Positions 44,566-52,580 of a stretch of 64,000 bases of DNA are shown one piece after another; position 1 is the first letter of the stretch, and every line of letters starts with the position of its first letter. The DNA is from Afipia sp049747295 (lineage in GTDB: Bacteria; Pseudomonadota; Alphaproteobacteria; Rhizobiales; Xanthobacteraceae), in the NCBI RefSeq assembly GCF_049747295.1, contig NZ_JBMHJM010000001.1, positions 2,914,001-2,978,000 of the forward strand, in the 5' to 3' direction. The position numbers were made by a program, and so were the translations under genes. Below the pieces are notes generated by a model. That model was not told the origin of the DNA. It searched no databases and was given only the letters and a program-made list of their open reading frames with translations.

Positions 44566-44886
44566 CTATATGCTGCCGTACTTCATGAAGAAGCACCGCC
44601 TTTCTCCAGCATAGTTATGGCATCGCCATGTTTTGCCATCTTCGCTGGGCGTCGCCTGGTCGAAGGGAACCAGCTCCTTGAAGCGGGTGAGCCAGATTCC
44701 ATCGGGCCGCACCTGAACTTCCTCGGAACTCAATTGCTCGCAATCACTGGGTCCACAACAGTGGACGCCGTCGGGACCTCTGTAAGCCCCCTCGGCAATC
44801 CAGTTTGGTCGCCCTTGCGCATCGTGAGCAAAACAGGCGGGGGTCAACAAACCCATCGCCAGCAGCAAGAAAATGATTGAGCGCAT
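44566..44886 (-). CDS. Small secreted cysteine-rich protein
   Basis: 106 residues. Sec signal peptide (IIFLLLAMGLLTPACFA, cleaved near residue 21). The mature part has HCCGPSDCEQL and later WRCHNYAGERRCFFMKYGS: five cysteines in all, so disulfides or metal binding in the periplasm are likely. I do not know a function. The ribosome site AAGGAGGTGA is the full anti-16S complement, five to ten bases before the ATG, implying high expression; a longer frame beginning 12 codons earlier overlaps this site. Confidence 0.75.
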   Translation of the reverse strand: MRSIIFLLLAMGLLTPACFAHDAQGRPNWIAEGAYRGPDGVHCCGPSDCEQLSSEEVQVRPDGIWLTRFKELVPFDQATPSEDGKTWRCHNYAGERRCFFMKYGSI

Positions 44887-45000
44887 CACATCACCTCCTT
44901 CAAGGTGTATGCGAGGCATCAATCATGCCAAATGAAAGGCAGGCCGGGCAAGGTGTAGGTCTGAGCTACAACTTATTTTGAAGCAGCAGAACCAACGCCT

Positions 45001-45744
45001 CTAGCCGGCGTTCTTTGCGATTTTCGGCAAGTCCATCAGCGCAGAAATGCGATGATCCGGTTCCCAGCCATACTCGTCCATCTGCATTCGGAGTGCCTTG
45101 AACATCGACAGCGGCCGCACGAGATCGGCTTTCTTGAATTCATCGGCCATCGCTTGCGGCGTCACCCGTTCAATCCAGGCCACGTTGAATCCAAACGCCT
45201 TGGCGCCGCATGCATCGAACGGGTTGGATGAAACGAACAGCACGTCATGCGGCTTCAGGCCGAGCTTCGTTTCGACCAGCGTATAGGTTTGCGGATTCGG
45301 CTTGTAGGTCTTCGTTGAGTCGATGCTGATCGTTGCGTCAAGAATTTTGTCGAGGCCGGTATTTTGAACCAGCGCATTCAGCATGTCGGTGCTGCCGTTT
45401 GACAGGATCGCAAGCTTGCGGCCCTTCAATGCGGTGAGGGCATCTTTCGCATCGGGATAGAGATCGAGGTGGACGTATTTGTCCATGATGCGATCGAAGA
45501 CAGCGTCATTGAACGAGAGCCCAAGCGTTCGCAGCGTGAAGGCGAGCGATTGGCGGGTGATGACGGAAAAATCCTCATAGCGCCCCATCAGCGAGCGCAG
45601 CCAGGTATATTCGAGCTGCTTCAAGCGCCAGATCTGGCTAATGAGTTCACCATAGCCGGGAAACGCTTCATCGGTCACTGAAGTCACCGATTGAACATCA
45701 TAGAGCGTGCCATACGCATCGAATACTACTGCCTTGATCGTCAT
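45001..45744 (-). CDS. L-2-haloacid dehalogenase (type II)
   Basis: 247 residues, HAD superfamily. The nucleophile motif FDAYGTLYDV is at about residues 8-17, SNGST near residue 117, the Lys of KPNPQTY near residue 150 and the acidic SSNPFDACGAKAFG block near residue 176; together these mark the haloacid dehalogenase type II family, which replaces halogen by hydroxyl on L-2-haloacids by an Asp-ester mechanism. Activity on halogenated acids is a family inference. The ATG used has GAGTGG eight bases upstream; the Met four codons earlier sits on that site. Divergent from the chemoreceptor gene. Confidence 0.88.
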   Translation of the reverse strand: MTIKAVVFDAYGTLYDVQSVTSVTDEAFPGYGELISQIWRLKQLEYTWLRSLMGRYEDFSVITRQSLAFTLRTLGLSFNDAVFDRIMDKYVHLDLYPDAKDALTALKGRKLAILSNGSTDMLNALVQNTGLDKILDATISIDSTKTYKPNPQTYTLVETKLGLKPHDVLFVSSNPFDACGAKAFGFNVAWIERVTPQAMADEFKKADLVRPLSMFKALRMQMDEYGWEPDHRISALMDLPKIAKNAG

Positions 45745-45945
45745 TTTTTCATCCACTCAAGAAGAATAAGCAGCCGGATACTAGTCCGTGATTTTCTCCG
45801 GGCAACCAACGAAATCTCATGGGAGCGCCGCCCCGGTCGATCGAGGGGCGTGGTTGTTAGGAGCTATTTCACCAATTCGAGCTAACACACTGGACTGCAT
45901 AGAATCCGCTTATTGCTCGTTGTTTTTTCAGGAAGGTCGTCCTCC

Positions 45946-47625
45946 ATGCTCGGTAACTTGCGAATCTCCTCCAAGCTCCTGATCATGGTAGCTCTCTCGG
46001 TCCTTGGCATCGTTGTCGTCGCGGGCATCGGCCTCTCGGAACTCAAGGACAATTTGCTGGAAGATCGCAAAGCCAAGCTTCAGGACCTCGTTCTTCTCAC
46101 GCGGCAGGCGCTGCAGAACGATTACGAGTCGTCCCGCAAGGCCGGACTTTCGGAGCAGCAGACTGTCGAAAAGGGCAAGGCGCTGTTGCGCGGCCTGCGC
46201 TTCGGCAAGGACGATTACTTCTATTCCTTCAACAAGGAAGGCGTTCTCGAGGCGCATCCCAATCCCAAGGTTGAGGGCAAGAACCTCTATGCGGTGCCGG
46301 ATTCCGATGGCGTATTCTATACCCGGACACAGATCGAGCTAGCGGCAAAGGGTGGTGGCTTCGTAGGCTATCGCTTCTTAAAGCCGGGTTCAGATCAGCC
46401 CATGCCGAAGATTTCCTATGCCGTCGAGTTCAAGCCCTACGGATGGGTCATCGGTGGCGGCATCTATCTCGACGATATTGATGCGATCTTCTGGTCTCAG
46501 GTCATGAAGATCGGCGCGATCGCTACGATCACGCTGCTGTTGGTTGCCGGCATGTGTCTGCTGCTCGGCCGCAGCATTGTACGACCCATCACCGCGATGA
46601 CTGCGGCGATGCGCAAGCTGGCGGGCGGCGATACCGCGACCATGATTCCGGCTCAGGAGCGCCACGACGAAGTCGGTGCAATGGCCCAGTCGGTCCAGGT
46701 CTTCAAGGACAACATGATCGAGGCGACGCGGCTGCGTGGCGAACAGGACGAGATGAAAGGCCATGCTGAAACCGAGCGGAAAGCTTTCCTCGGCAAGATG
46801 GCGGATGACTTCGAGATGGGCATTCGCAGTTCGCTCGATGCGGTCGCGGGAGCGGCCACCGATATGCGCTCGACATCGGCGAGCATGACGGCTGCCGCCG
46901 AGGAAGCGAGCCATCAGGCCACGAGCGTTGCCGCCGTGGCAGAACAAGCCTCGGCCAATGTGCAGGCAGTCGCTGCGGCAACCGAAGAGCTGTCGTCGTC
47001 GGTCGCCGAAATCGGACGCCAGGTGGCCGAATCGACCCGGATCGCCGGGCAGGCTGTGGGCCAGGCCAACCGCACCAACGTAACCGTTCAGGGGCTTTCC
47101 GCTGCGGCGCAAAAGATCGGTGACGTGGTCAAATTGATCAGCGACATCGCAGGCCAGACCAATCTCTTGGCGCTGAATGCGACCATCGAGGCTGCCCGTG
47201 CCGGCGATGCGGGCAAGGGCTTTGCCGTGGTCGCGAGCGAGGTCAAGTCGCTCGCCAGCCAAACCGCGAAGGCGACCGAAGAGATTTCCGCGCAGGTTGC
47301 GGCCATGCAAGGCGCCACGACCGAGGCTGTCCAGGCGATCGAGGGCATCGGCGGGACGATCGGGACGATCAACGAAATCGCCACCGCGATTGCGTCGTCC
47401 GTCCAGCAGCAGGGCTCCGCGACCCAGGAGATCGCCCGCAATGTTCAGGAAGCGGCTCAGGGTACCGGCATGGTGTCGAGCAACATTGTCGGCGTGAACA
47501 ATGCGGCTACCGAAACCGGCGCTGCGGCAGGGCAGGTGCTCGTGTCCGCCGAGCAACTGAACGGTCAGGCGGCGATGCTGCGTGCGGACGTCGATCGCTT
47601 CCTCGCGAACATCCGCGCCGCATAA
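45946..47625 (+). CDS. Methyl-accepting chemotaxis protein with Cache sensor
   Basis: 559 residues. Membrane helix 1 at about 12-31, periplasmic sCache_2-type sensor at about 35-185 (DDYFYSFNKEGVLEAHPNP, KPYGWVIGGGIYLDDID), helix 2 at about 192-212, HAMP to about 265, then the signalling coiled coil with the hairpin tip QTNLLALNATIEAARAGDAG. No C-terminal receptor-docking pentapeptide is seen. Cache_2 sensors often bind small carboxylates, and a Bug carboxylate-type binding protein follows, but no direct link can be shown. GGAAGG precedes the ATG; no che genes are near. Confidence 0.92.
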   Translation: MLGNLRISSKLLIMVALSVLGIVVVAGIGLSELKDNLLEDRKAKLQDLVLLTRQALQNDYESSRKAGLSEQQTVEKGKALLRGLRFGKDDYFYSFNKEGVLEAHPNPKVEGKNLYAVPDSDGVFYTRTQIELAAKGGGFVGYRFLKPGSDQPMPKISYAVEFKPYGWVIGGGIYLDDIDAIFWSQVMKIGAIATITLLLVAGMCLLLGRSIVRPITAMTAAMRKLAGGDTATMIPAQERHDEVGAMAQSVQVFKDNMIEATRLRGEQDEMKGHAETERKAFLGKMADDFEMGIRSSLDAVAGAATDMRSTSASMTAAAEEASHQATSVAAVAEQASANVQAVAAATEELSSSVAEIGRQVAESTRIAGQAVGQANRTNVTVQGLSAAAQKIGDVVKLISDIAGQTNLLALNATIEAARAGDAGKGFAVVASEVKSLASQTAKATEEISAQVAAMQGATTEAVQAIEGIGGTIGTINEIATAIASSVQQQGSATQEIARNVQEAAQGTGMVSSNIVGVNNAATETGAAAGQVLVSAEQLNGQAAMLRADVDRFLANIRAA

Positions 47626-47646
47626 CCCCCGAACCAGATTTGTCGG

Positions 47647-47694
47647 CCTCCCAGAGTGTGCTAGTCACACGGCATAAAAAATAAAACTGGGAGG
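47647..47694 (+). promoter_or_regulatory. Hairpin that could mask the ribosome site of the Bug gene
   Basis: CCTCCCAG (47647-47654) is the exact complement of CTGGGAGG (47687-47694), which contains the Shine-Dalgarno GGGAGG of the next gene. Between them is a smaller GTGTG/CACAC hairpin (47656-47660 with 47666-47670) and an A-rich linker. In RNA the outer stem would cover the ribosome site seven bases before the ATG. Confidence 0.5.
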
Positions 47695-47700
47695 TTTGGA

Positions 47701-48699
47701 ATGAATCGGCGTGAGATTCTCAAGGCTGGAGCGGCCCTGCCGCTGTCGCAGGTGGCGTGGTCTGCATTGTCGGGACATGCGCAGGCAGAAGCGGCTTGGC
47801 CAACGCGTAACATCACCATGATTGTGCCGTTTCCGGCCGGCGGTCAGGCGGACCTTGCCGCGCGTCCGGTCGCGGCGGCGCTGGAGAAGATTGTCGGCAA
47901 GCCGGTGATCGTTGATAACCGGGCGGGTGGCGCCGGCGGTTCTGTAGGCAACGCAGCCGCAGCACGAGCCGAGCCGGATGGCCATACGCTGCTGATGACG
48001 TTGTCCTCCCTGGCCGTGTTGCCGGAAGCGGACCGGCTGTTCGATCGCCCGGTGGCGTACGAGGTTTCGCAATTCGCGCCCGTCGCACGTGTTCTGGCCG
48101 ATCCGACAATGCTCGCCGTTCCTGCGTCCGCTCCCTGGAAGACGGTGGAAGAATTCGTTGCCGATGCCAAAAAACGGCCCGGTGAAATTCCCTATGGATC
48201 GTCGGGACCTTACGGCACGCTTCACGTTGCGATGGAGATGTTCGCCGCCAGTGCCGGCATCAAGCTGCTGCACGTGCCGTTCCGCGGCGCGGGACCTGCG
48301 CTGACCGGATTGCTTAGCGGCACCGTGCAGGCGGTGGCATCGGCACCCGGCACGCTGCGTGCGCAGGTCGATGACGGCAAGATGCGGGTGCTGGCCTGCT
48401 GGGGCGCGCAGCGGGTGCCGAGCTTCCCGGACACACCGACCTTCCAGGAGCTCGGTTACAAGGATGTGGAGTTCTACATCTGGGCCGGTCTGTTCGCTCA
48501 AAAGGCTTTGCCCGAGCCGATCATGACCAAGCTGCGTGACGCAACGCGAAAAGCGGTGCTGGCGCCGGAAGTGAAAAAGACCTTCGAGACGGCCGGAAGC
48601 CCGGTTGCCTATATGGACGCGCCGGAATTTGCCAAGTTCGTCGAAACCGACAGCGCGCGGCTGATCGCCGCCGTCAAAAAGATCGGTAAGGTCGAGTAA
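47701..48699 (+). CDS. Bug family (TctC-like) substrate-binding protein
   Basis: 332 residues. The N terminus NRREILKAGAALPLS looks like a Tat signal (Arg-Arg followed by a modest hydrophobic stretch), with cleavage near AQAEA at residues 28-32. The mature protein has the Bug signatures WPTRNITMIVPFPAGGQADLAARP, VIVDNRAGGAGGSVG and ARAEPDGHT. Ligands are unknown small acids or related molecules. It precedes an FAH-family hydrolase by 47 bases on the same strand, so the pair may import or sense and then break down the same compound. No TctAB genes adjacent. Confidence 0.9.
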   Translation: MNRREILKAGAALPLSQVAWSALSGHAQAEAAWPTRNITMIVPFPAGGQADLAARPVAAALEKIVGKPVIVDNRAGGAGGSVGNAAAARAEPDGHTLLMTLSSLAVLPEADRLFDRPVAYEVSQFAPVARVLADPTMLAVPASAPWKTVEEFVADAKKRPGEIPYGSSGPYGTLHVAMEMFAASAGIKLLHVPFRGAGPALTGLLSGTVQAVASAPGTLRAQVDDGKMRVLACWGAQRVPSFPDTPTFQELGYKDVEFYIWAGLFAQKALPEPIMTKLRDATRKAVLAPEVKKTFETAGSPVAYMDAPEFAKFVETDSARLIAAVKKIGKVE

Positions 48700-48746
48700 T
48701 ACTCGATCGCCTTCTGTTTCCTGTTCAGCACTGAGTGGAATCCAAA

Positions 48747-49610
48747 ATGAAGTTTGCTTCGTTCTCTCATAAGGGCTCGATCCACATCGGCGTGGTCGAT
48801 GACGCAGCCGGCCGCGTGCGGCCGGTGAGCGGTGTCACCGGCATGGTCGATCTGATCGCGCGCTACGACCAGATCAAATCGTCGCTCAAGTCGGATGGCG
48901 CGGATATCGCGCTGTCCGATGTGAAGCTGCTTGCGCCCATTGCAGCTCCAGCCCGCAACATCATCTGCGTCGGCAAGAATTACGGCGAGCATGCGCGCGA
49001 ATTCTCGAACAGCGGTTTTGAGGCGGGCGCGGTGAAGGGCGCGGAAATCGACGAATACCCCGCCGTGTTCTCGAAGGGACCCAATACCGTTGTGGGTCCC
49101 TATGACGACGTGAGGCTCCACGCACACATCACCTCGAGCGTGGACTACGAGGTCGAACTGGCGCTCGTGATCGGCAAGGGCGGCCGCGACATTTCCAAGG
49201 CGGACGCTTATCGCCACATCTTCGGCTACACGATCGTCAATGACGTGACTGCGCGCGATCGGCAGAAGAATCACAAGCAGTGGTTTCTCGGCAAGACGCT
49301 CGACACGTTCTGCCCCATGGGCCCATGGATCACGACGAGCGACGAACTCGATCCGGAAAATCTCGACGTCAAGTGCTGGGTCAATGGCGAATTGCGACAG
49401 AACGCCAATACGAGCGACCTGATCTTCGACATTCCATCGCTGGTGTCGACGATTTCCGCCGGCATGGCGCTGGTCCCGGGCGACATCATCGCGACCGGCA
49501 CGCCGGCCGGTGTCGGCATCGGCTTCAATCCGCCGAAATTCCTGAAGTCCGGTGACGTCGTGGCGATGGAAATCTCGAACATCGGCCGGATCGAGAACAA
49601 ATTCGTTTGA
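48747..49610 (+). CDS. Fumarylacetoacetate hydrolase family protein
   Basis: 287 residues. The FAH fold is shown by NIICVGKNYGEHARE, FSKGPNTVVGP, DYEVELALVIG (metal-binding Glu-x-Glu), FGYTIVNDVTARDRQ and GDIIATGTPAGVGIG near the C terminus. Members cleave or decarboxylate 2-oxo-type acids with a divalent metal; exact substrate unknown. The ATG is preferred over a GTG four codons earlier because GAGTGGA then falls at a proper distance. It follows the Bug gene closely and is followed by a large hairpin. Confidence 0.9.
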   Translation: MKFASFSHKGSIHIGVVDDAAGRVRPVSGVTGMVDLIARYDQIKSSLKSDGADIALSDVKLLAPIAAPARNIICVGKNYGEHAREFSNSGFEAGAVKGAEIDEYPAVFSKGPNTVVGPYDDVRLHAHITSSVDYEVELALVIGKGGRDISKADAYRHIFGYTIVNDVTARDRQKNHKQWFLGKTLDTFCPMGPWITTSDELDPENLDVKCWVNGELRQNANTSDLIFDIPSLVSTISAGMALVPGDIIATGTPAGVGIGFNPPKFLKSGDVVAMEISNIGRIENKFV

Positions 49611-49615
49611 TAACG

Positions 49616-49651
49616 TCCGGCACAGTCCTGATCTATCAGGACTGTGCCGGA
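49616..49651. terminator. Long perfect hairpin between convergent genes
   Basis: 17-base perfect arms (49616-49632 and 49635-49651) with a two-base centre. It begins six bases after the FAH stop and includes the stop codon of the convergent YbaK-like gene. No T-run on either side, so it may stop transcription weakly or protect 3' ends. Confidence 0.6.
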
Positions 49652-50115
49652 ACGGCGATCTCGCTGACGTCGATCCATTCCGCGTTTGTGAGTTCAGCCA
49701 TCCGCTGAGGTGAAATGCGCACCGCGCTATTGATTGAGCCGGCCGCAGGCACAACCTCAGCAAACTGTTTCAGCGATACATCACAGTAGACCGGCAACGG
49801 CGTCTTCAGGCCGAACGGACATATTCCACCCACTGGATGTCCCGTCGCCTCGAGTGCTTCCTCGGCGCTCAGCATGCGAGGCTTGCCTCCGAATACGGCA
49901 CGGGCTTTCTTGTTATCGAGCCGCGCGGTCCCGCACGTCACCACCAGGAGCACGCGGTCGCCGACGCGCAGCGACAAGGTCTTTGCGATCTCCGCGGGCG
50001 TTACGTCGAAAGCTTCGGCCGCCAGCGTGACGGTGGCGGAACTCTTGTCCGATTCAATGACGGAAATGTCGGGTGCGTTTTCTGCAAAGAACGCGCGAAC
50101 CGATTCAATGCTCAT
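49636..50115 (-). CDS. YbaK/EbsC family aminoacyl-tRNA deacylase
   Basis: 159 residues. The family is shown by TPAEIAKTLSLRVGDRVLLVVTCGTARLDNKKA with the conserved Lys, and by GHPVGGICPFGLKTPLPVYCD. Members hydrolyse mischarged tRNA(Pro), such as Cys- or Ala-tRNA(Pro), in trans of prolyl-tRNA synthetase. The GGICPFG loop resembles the YbaK/ProXp type rather than the ProX editing domain proper; which amino acid is removed cannot be decided. Start MSIESVRAFF fits. Its stop codon lies within a long hairpin shared with the convergent FAH gene. Confidence 0.88.
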   Translation of the reverse strand: MSIESVRAFFAENAPDISVIESDKSSATVTLAAEAFDVTPAEIAKTLSLRVGDRVLLVVTCGTARLDNKKARAVFGGKPRMLSAEEALEATGHPVGGICPFGLKTPLPVYCDVSLKQFAEVVPAAGSINSAVRISPQRMAELTNAEWIDVSEIAVPAQS

Positions 50116-50175
50116 GCTTTGTCCTGTCAGGAAGAATCCGCGCGAACGCGCGGGAGACGATGCAGGAGACCTAGC

Positions 50176-50556
50176 ATGGCACGAACCGCCCGCAAATCTT
50201 CGACAACCCGCACAACGACGCGCAGGTCAGCCCCGCGGAAGGGGCGCAAGACATCGGCCGCCCGCAAAAGCGCAAAGCGGCCGGCCAGCAAATGGTCGGG
50301 CCGTGTGACCGAGACGAGCGATGCGCTGGATCTCAAGAAGGATGTCTTTAAGCTGGATAGCCCGAAGGCCATCGCACGCTCTCTGAAACGTTCAGCCGAA
50401 CAGAGCCATCGCCGCAAGAGCGATCCGTATCGCTCGGCGATGTCGATGCTGGTGTTCTACATCAACCGCGCCGGCAAGAATTTGCCTGCGACCCGCAAGC
50501 GCAAGCTCGAGGCGGCCAAAGACGAGCTGCGCAAGGTGTTCGGCAAAGCGAGTTAG
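50176..50556 (+). CDS. DUF3175 basic protein
   Basis: 126 residues. The first 45 are a disordered Arg/Lys/Thr/Ser-rich tail (histone-like in composition), then the DUF3175 core: WSGRVTETSDALDLKKDVFKL, IARSLKRSAEQSHRRKSDPYRSAMSMLVFYINRAGKNL and a basic end. Function unknown; the basic tail suggests nucleic acid binding. AGGAGA lies six bases before the ATG; the frame is open further upstream but overlaps the divergent YbaK-like gene. A 7-bp CCGCGCG hairpin at 50138-50153 lies in the leader. Confidence 0.85.
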   Translation: MARTARKSSTTRTTTRRSAPRKGRKTSAARKSAKRPASKWSGRVTETSDALDLKKDVFKLDSPKAIARSLKRSAEQSHRRKSDPYRSAMSMLVFYINRAGKNLPATRKRKLEAAKDELRKVFGKAS

Positions 50557-50561
50557 GATCG

Positions 50562-51335
50562 CTAGGATCCGCTTGCGGCGGTTTGGGTGCGGATATCCTG
50601 CGCCGTCCGCTTCAAGGCGACCAGATAGCGTTGCTTGGCTTCTTCCTCCGTCACCGTGCCTGAGATCGTGTTGATGCTGACGGCAGCGACCACCGCGTTG
50701 CTGTGGTCACGCACAGGCACCGCGATGCCGCAGATGGCGGGATCGAGTTCGCCATCGACCCACGCATAGCCCTGTGTGTTGACGCGATTGAGTTCGAGGT
50801 CGAAAGCCCGCGGATCTGTGATGGTGTGGGGGGTGACTGGTTTGAAATCGGTCATGGTCAGGTAGTGCGAGCGTTGCTCCGGTGGCAAGGACGCGAGAAG
50901 AACGCGCCCCAGTGACACCAGATGTGCGGGCAGCCGGCTTCCGATTCCGAGATTGGACGACAGGATGCGTCTTGCCGGCAGGCGCAACACATAGACGATC
51001 TCGCCTTCATCGAGCACCGCGAGCGCGCAGGATTCATTGATTTCGTTGCGCAGGTCTTCCAACGCGCGTTGGGCAAAGCCCCAATAAGGCAATGCATTGA
51101 GATAAGCCAATCCCAGTCCGAGCGCGCGGGGACGGAGGCTGAAATAGCGACCTTCGGCTTCACAGTAGTTCAATGCAACGAGTGTCGCGAGGATGCGCCG
51201 CGCGGTGGCGCGGGTGAGACCCGCGGTCGCGGCAGCTTCGGAGAGCGTATGCCGTCCCGGTGGTTTGCCCAGTGCTTCCACAATCGAAAACCCTCTGGCG
51301 ATTGCGCGGACGAAGCCGTCGCTTTCCTTGGCCAT
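50562..51335 (-). CDS. IclR family regulator, PcaR/PobR-like subgroup
   Basis: 257 residues. N-terminal winged helix (GFVRAIARGFSIVEALG, then TLSEAAATAGLTRATARRILATL) and C-terminal effector domain with ESCALAVLDEGEIVYVLRLPARRI and SLGRVLLASLPPEQRSHYL. The phrases FSLRPRALGLGLAYL and the one just given mark the PcaR/PcaU/PobR branch, which responds to aromatic acids such as beta-ketoadipate or hydroxybenzoate. No pca or pob gene is adjacent. A GTTCG-based palindrome in its upstream region suggests autoregulation. A frame extension of 39 codons upstream covers this operator and is rejected. Confidence 0.9.
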   Translation of the reverse strand: MAKESDGFVRAIARGFSIVEALGKPPGRHTLSEAAATAGLTRATARRILATLVALNYCEAEGRYFSLRPRALGLGLAYLNALPYWGFAQRALEDLRNEINESCALAVLDEGEIVYVLRLPARRILSSNLGIGSRLPAHLVSLGRVLLASLPPEQRSHYLTMTDFKPVTPHTITDPRAFDLELNRVNTQGYAWVDGELDPAICGIAVPVRDHSNAVVAAVSINTISGTVTEEEAKQRYLVALKRTAQDIRTQTAASGS

Positions 51336-51381
51336 GAATTCCAACCTTCCAAGACGCGCCGTTGTCAGCGCGGAAATGACT

Positions 51382-51425
51382 GTTCGAAATGTTCGTAAAG
51401 CGATTAAAAAGTTCGCCAAACGAAC
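51382..51425. promoter_or_regulatory. Putative IclR/PcaR-type operator
   Basis: GTTCG (51411-51415), CCAAA, CGAAC (51421-51425) is a perfect dyad; two more GTTCG half-sites stand at 51382-51386 and 51391-51395 in direct orientation. PcaU and PobR sites in Acinetobacter likewise combine a palindrome with an extra direct half-site. It lies 47-90 bases upstream of the IclR start. Confidence 0.6.
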
Positions 51426-51560
51426 AATAGGCGGGAGATTGGAATGCCGCAAGCCCCAGTTATCTGCAGGGACGGCGCAAAACTCGTCGATGCTGAGATC
51501 AAGACGTGGGGCGGGTGGTGACGGCCGCGAATGTGCCGCTGGAGCGACTGGTTGCGGAGG

Positions 51561-52580
51561 TCAGTCCGAAGACGTGTCAGTGGAGTCGTGCGTTGTCGCG
51601 TGGACTCTTGCGGCGATGTGCGGGTTCGGGCCGACGACATCTTCGGCAAGCCCGACCATCTCGAACAGCCGGATGGTGAGATAGGTGGTGTCGAATTCCC
51701 ACCATTTGTGGCCATGACGGGCGGAGCGCGGATCGGCGTGGTGGTTATTGTGCCATCCTTCACCATGCGCCAGCAGGCCAATGAAAACATTGTTCCTGCT
51801 GTCTTCGCCGGTCTCATAATTCCGGTATCCCCAGAGATGGGTCACGGAATTAACAGCCCAGGTTTGATGCCAGACGAACACTGTTCGCACGAACACGCCC
51901 CAGACCAGTAGGCTCAGGCCGAACTGCGCAGCCTCCGCGTACGTACCGCCAACCAGAAGTTCGGCGAGGAAGCCTGCACCGAAAAACACGACCCATTGAG
52001 CGAGGATGATCTTGAGCTGCAGGAAGTTGCGTTCCAGCGCGGCATAAAATGGATCCCGCAAGATGTCCTTGGCGTAACGGTCGTAAATGCCGAGACGGTT
52101 GAGTTCGGGATTCTTGATGACGACCCACCCGACGTGGCCCCACAGGAAATTGACCAAAGGGCTGTGCGGATCGGGCTGCTCGTCGGCATGCTGATGATGA
52201 CGGCGATGGACCGCGACCCAGCGGGCAGGAGTGTCTTGAACACAGCAGATCGCAATCACCGCGAGGACATGTTCGAACCATTTGGGGCACTTGAAACCGC
52301 GATGGGTCAGCAGCCGGTGGTAGCAGATGTTGATCCCGAGCAAACCCGACAGCCGCGCGACGACGATCGCAAGGATCACCCCGGTCCAGCTGAAGAGCGA
52401 TGGGACAAACGCCAGCAAGGCCAGCAAATGGTAAAGCACGATCACCGAGGCGATCGGCCAGTCGATCTTTTGCAGGATGACCCCAACGGGCAAAGGCAGG
52501 CGCCGGCGCGAGCCAGGGAACGGTAAATCGGCTTGGCCAAGTACAGCTGCCTTAGAGGCCGTCGGATGCTTTGTCGTCAT
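51561..52580 (-). CDS. Acyl-CoA/fatty acid desaturase
   Basis: 339 residues, membrane di-iron enzyme. The three histidine boxes are HRLLTH, HRRHHQH and HNNHH, in the order and spacing of delta-9 acyl-CoA desaturases; hydrophobic segments lie before box one (VIVLYHLLALLAFVPSLF, VILAIVVARLSGLLGIN) and between boxes two and three (FFGAGFLAEL, LLVWGVFVRTV). It would introduce a cis double bond into acyl chains and adjust membrane fluidity. The ATG is used; a GTG four codons earlier with AGGGA just before it is an alternative. Single gene, with a long leader region. Confidence 0.9.
   Translation of the reverse strand: MTTKHPTASKAAVLGQADLPFPGSRRRLPLPVGVILQKIDWPIASVIVLYHLLALLAFVPSLFSWTGVILAIVVARLSGLLGINICYHRLLTHRGFKCPKWFEHVLAVIAICCVQDTPARWVAVHRRHHQHADEQPDPHSPLVNFLWGHVGWVVIKNPELNRLGIYDRYAKDILRDPFYAALERNFLQLKIILAQWVVFFGAGFLAELLVGGTYAEAAQFGLSLLVWGVFVRTVFVWHQTWAVNSVTHLWGYRNYETGEDSRNNVFIGLLAHGEGWHNNHHADPRSARHGHKWWEFDTTYLTIRLFEMVGLAEDVVGPNPHIAARVHATTHDSTDTSSD

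Noticed and set aside
46390..47556. 388-codon minus-strand frame opposite the chemoreceptor
   Set aside because: Arises from the repetitive Ala-rich coiled coil read backwards; composition rich in His, Arg and Gly with no family match.
48609..49763. 384-codon minus-strand frame opposite the FAH gene
   Set aside because: Antisense to a well-supported gene and to the large hairpin; no domain seen.
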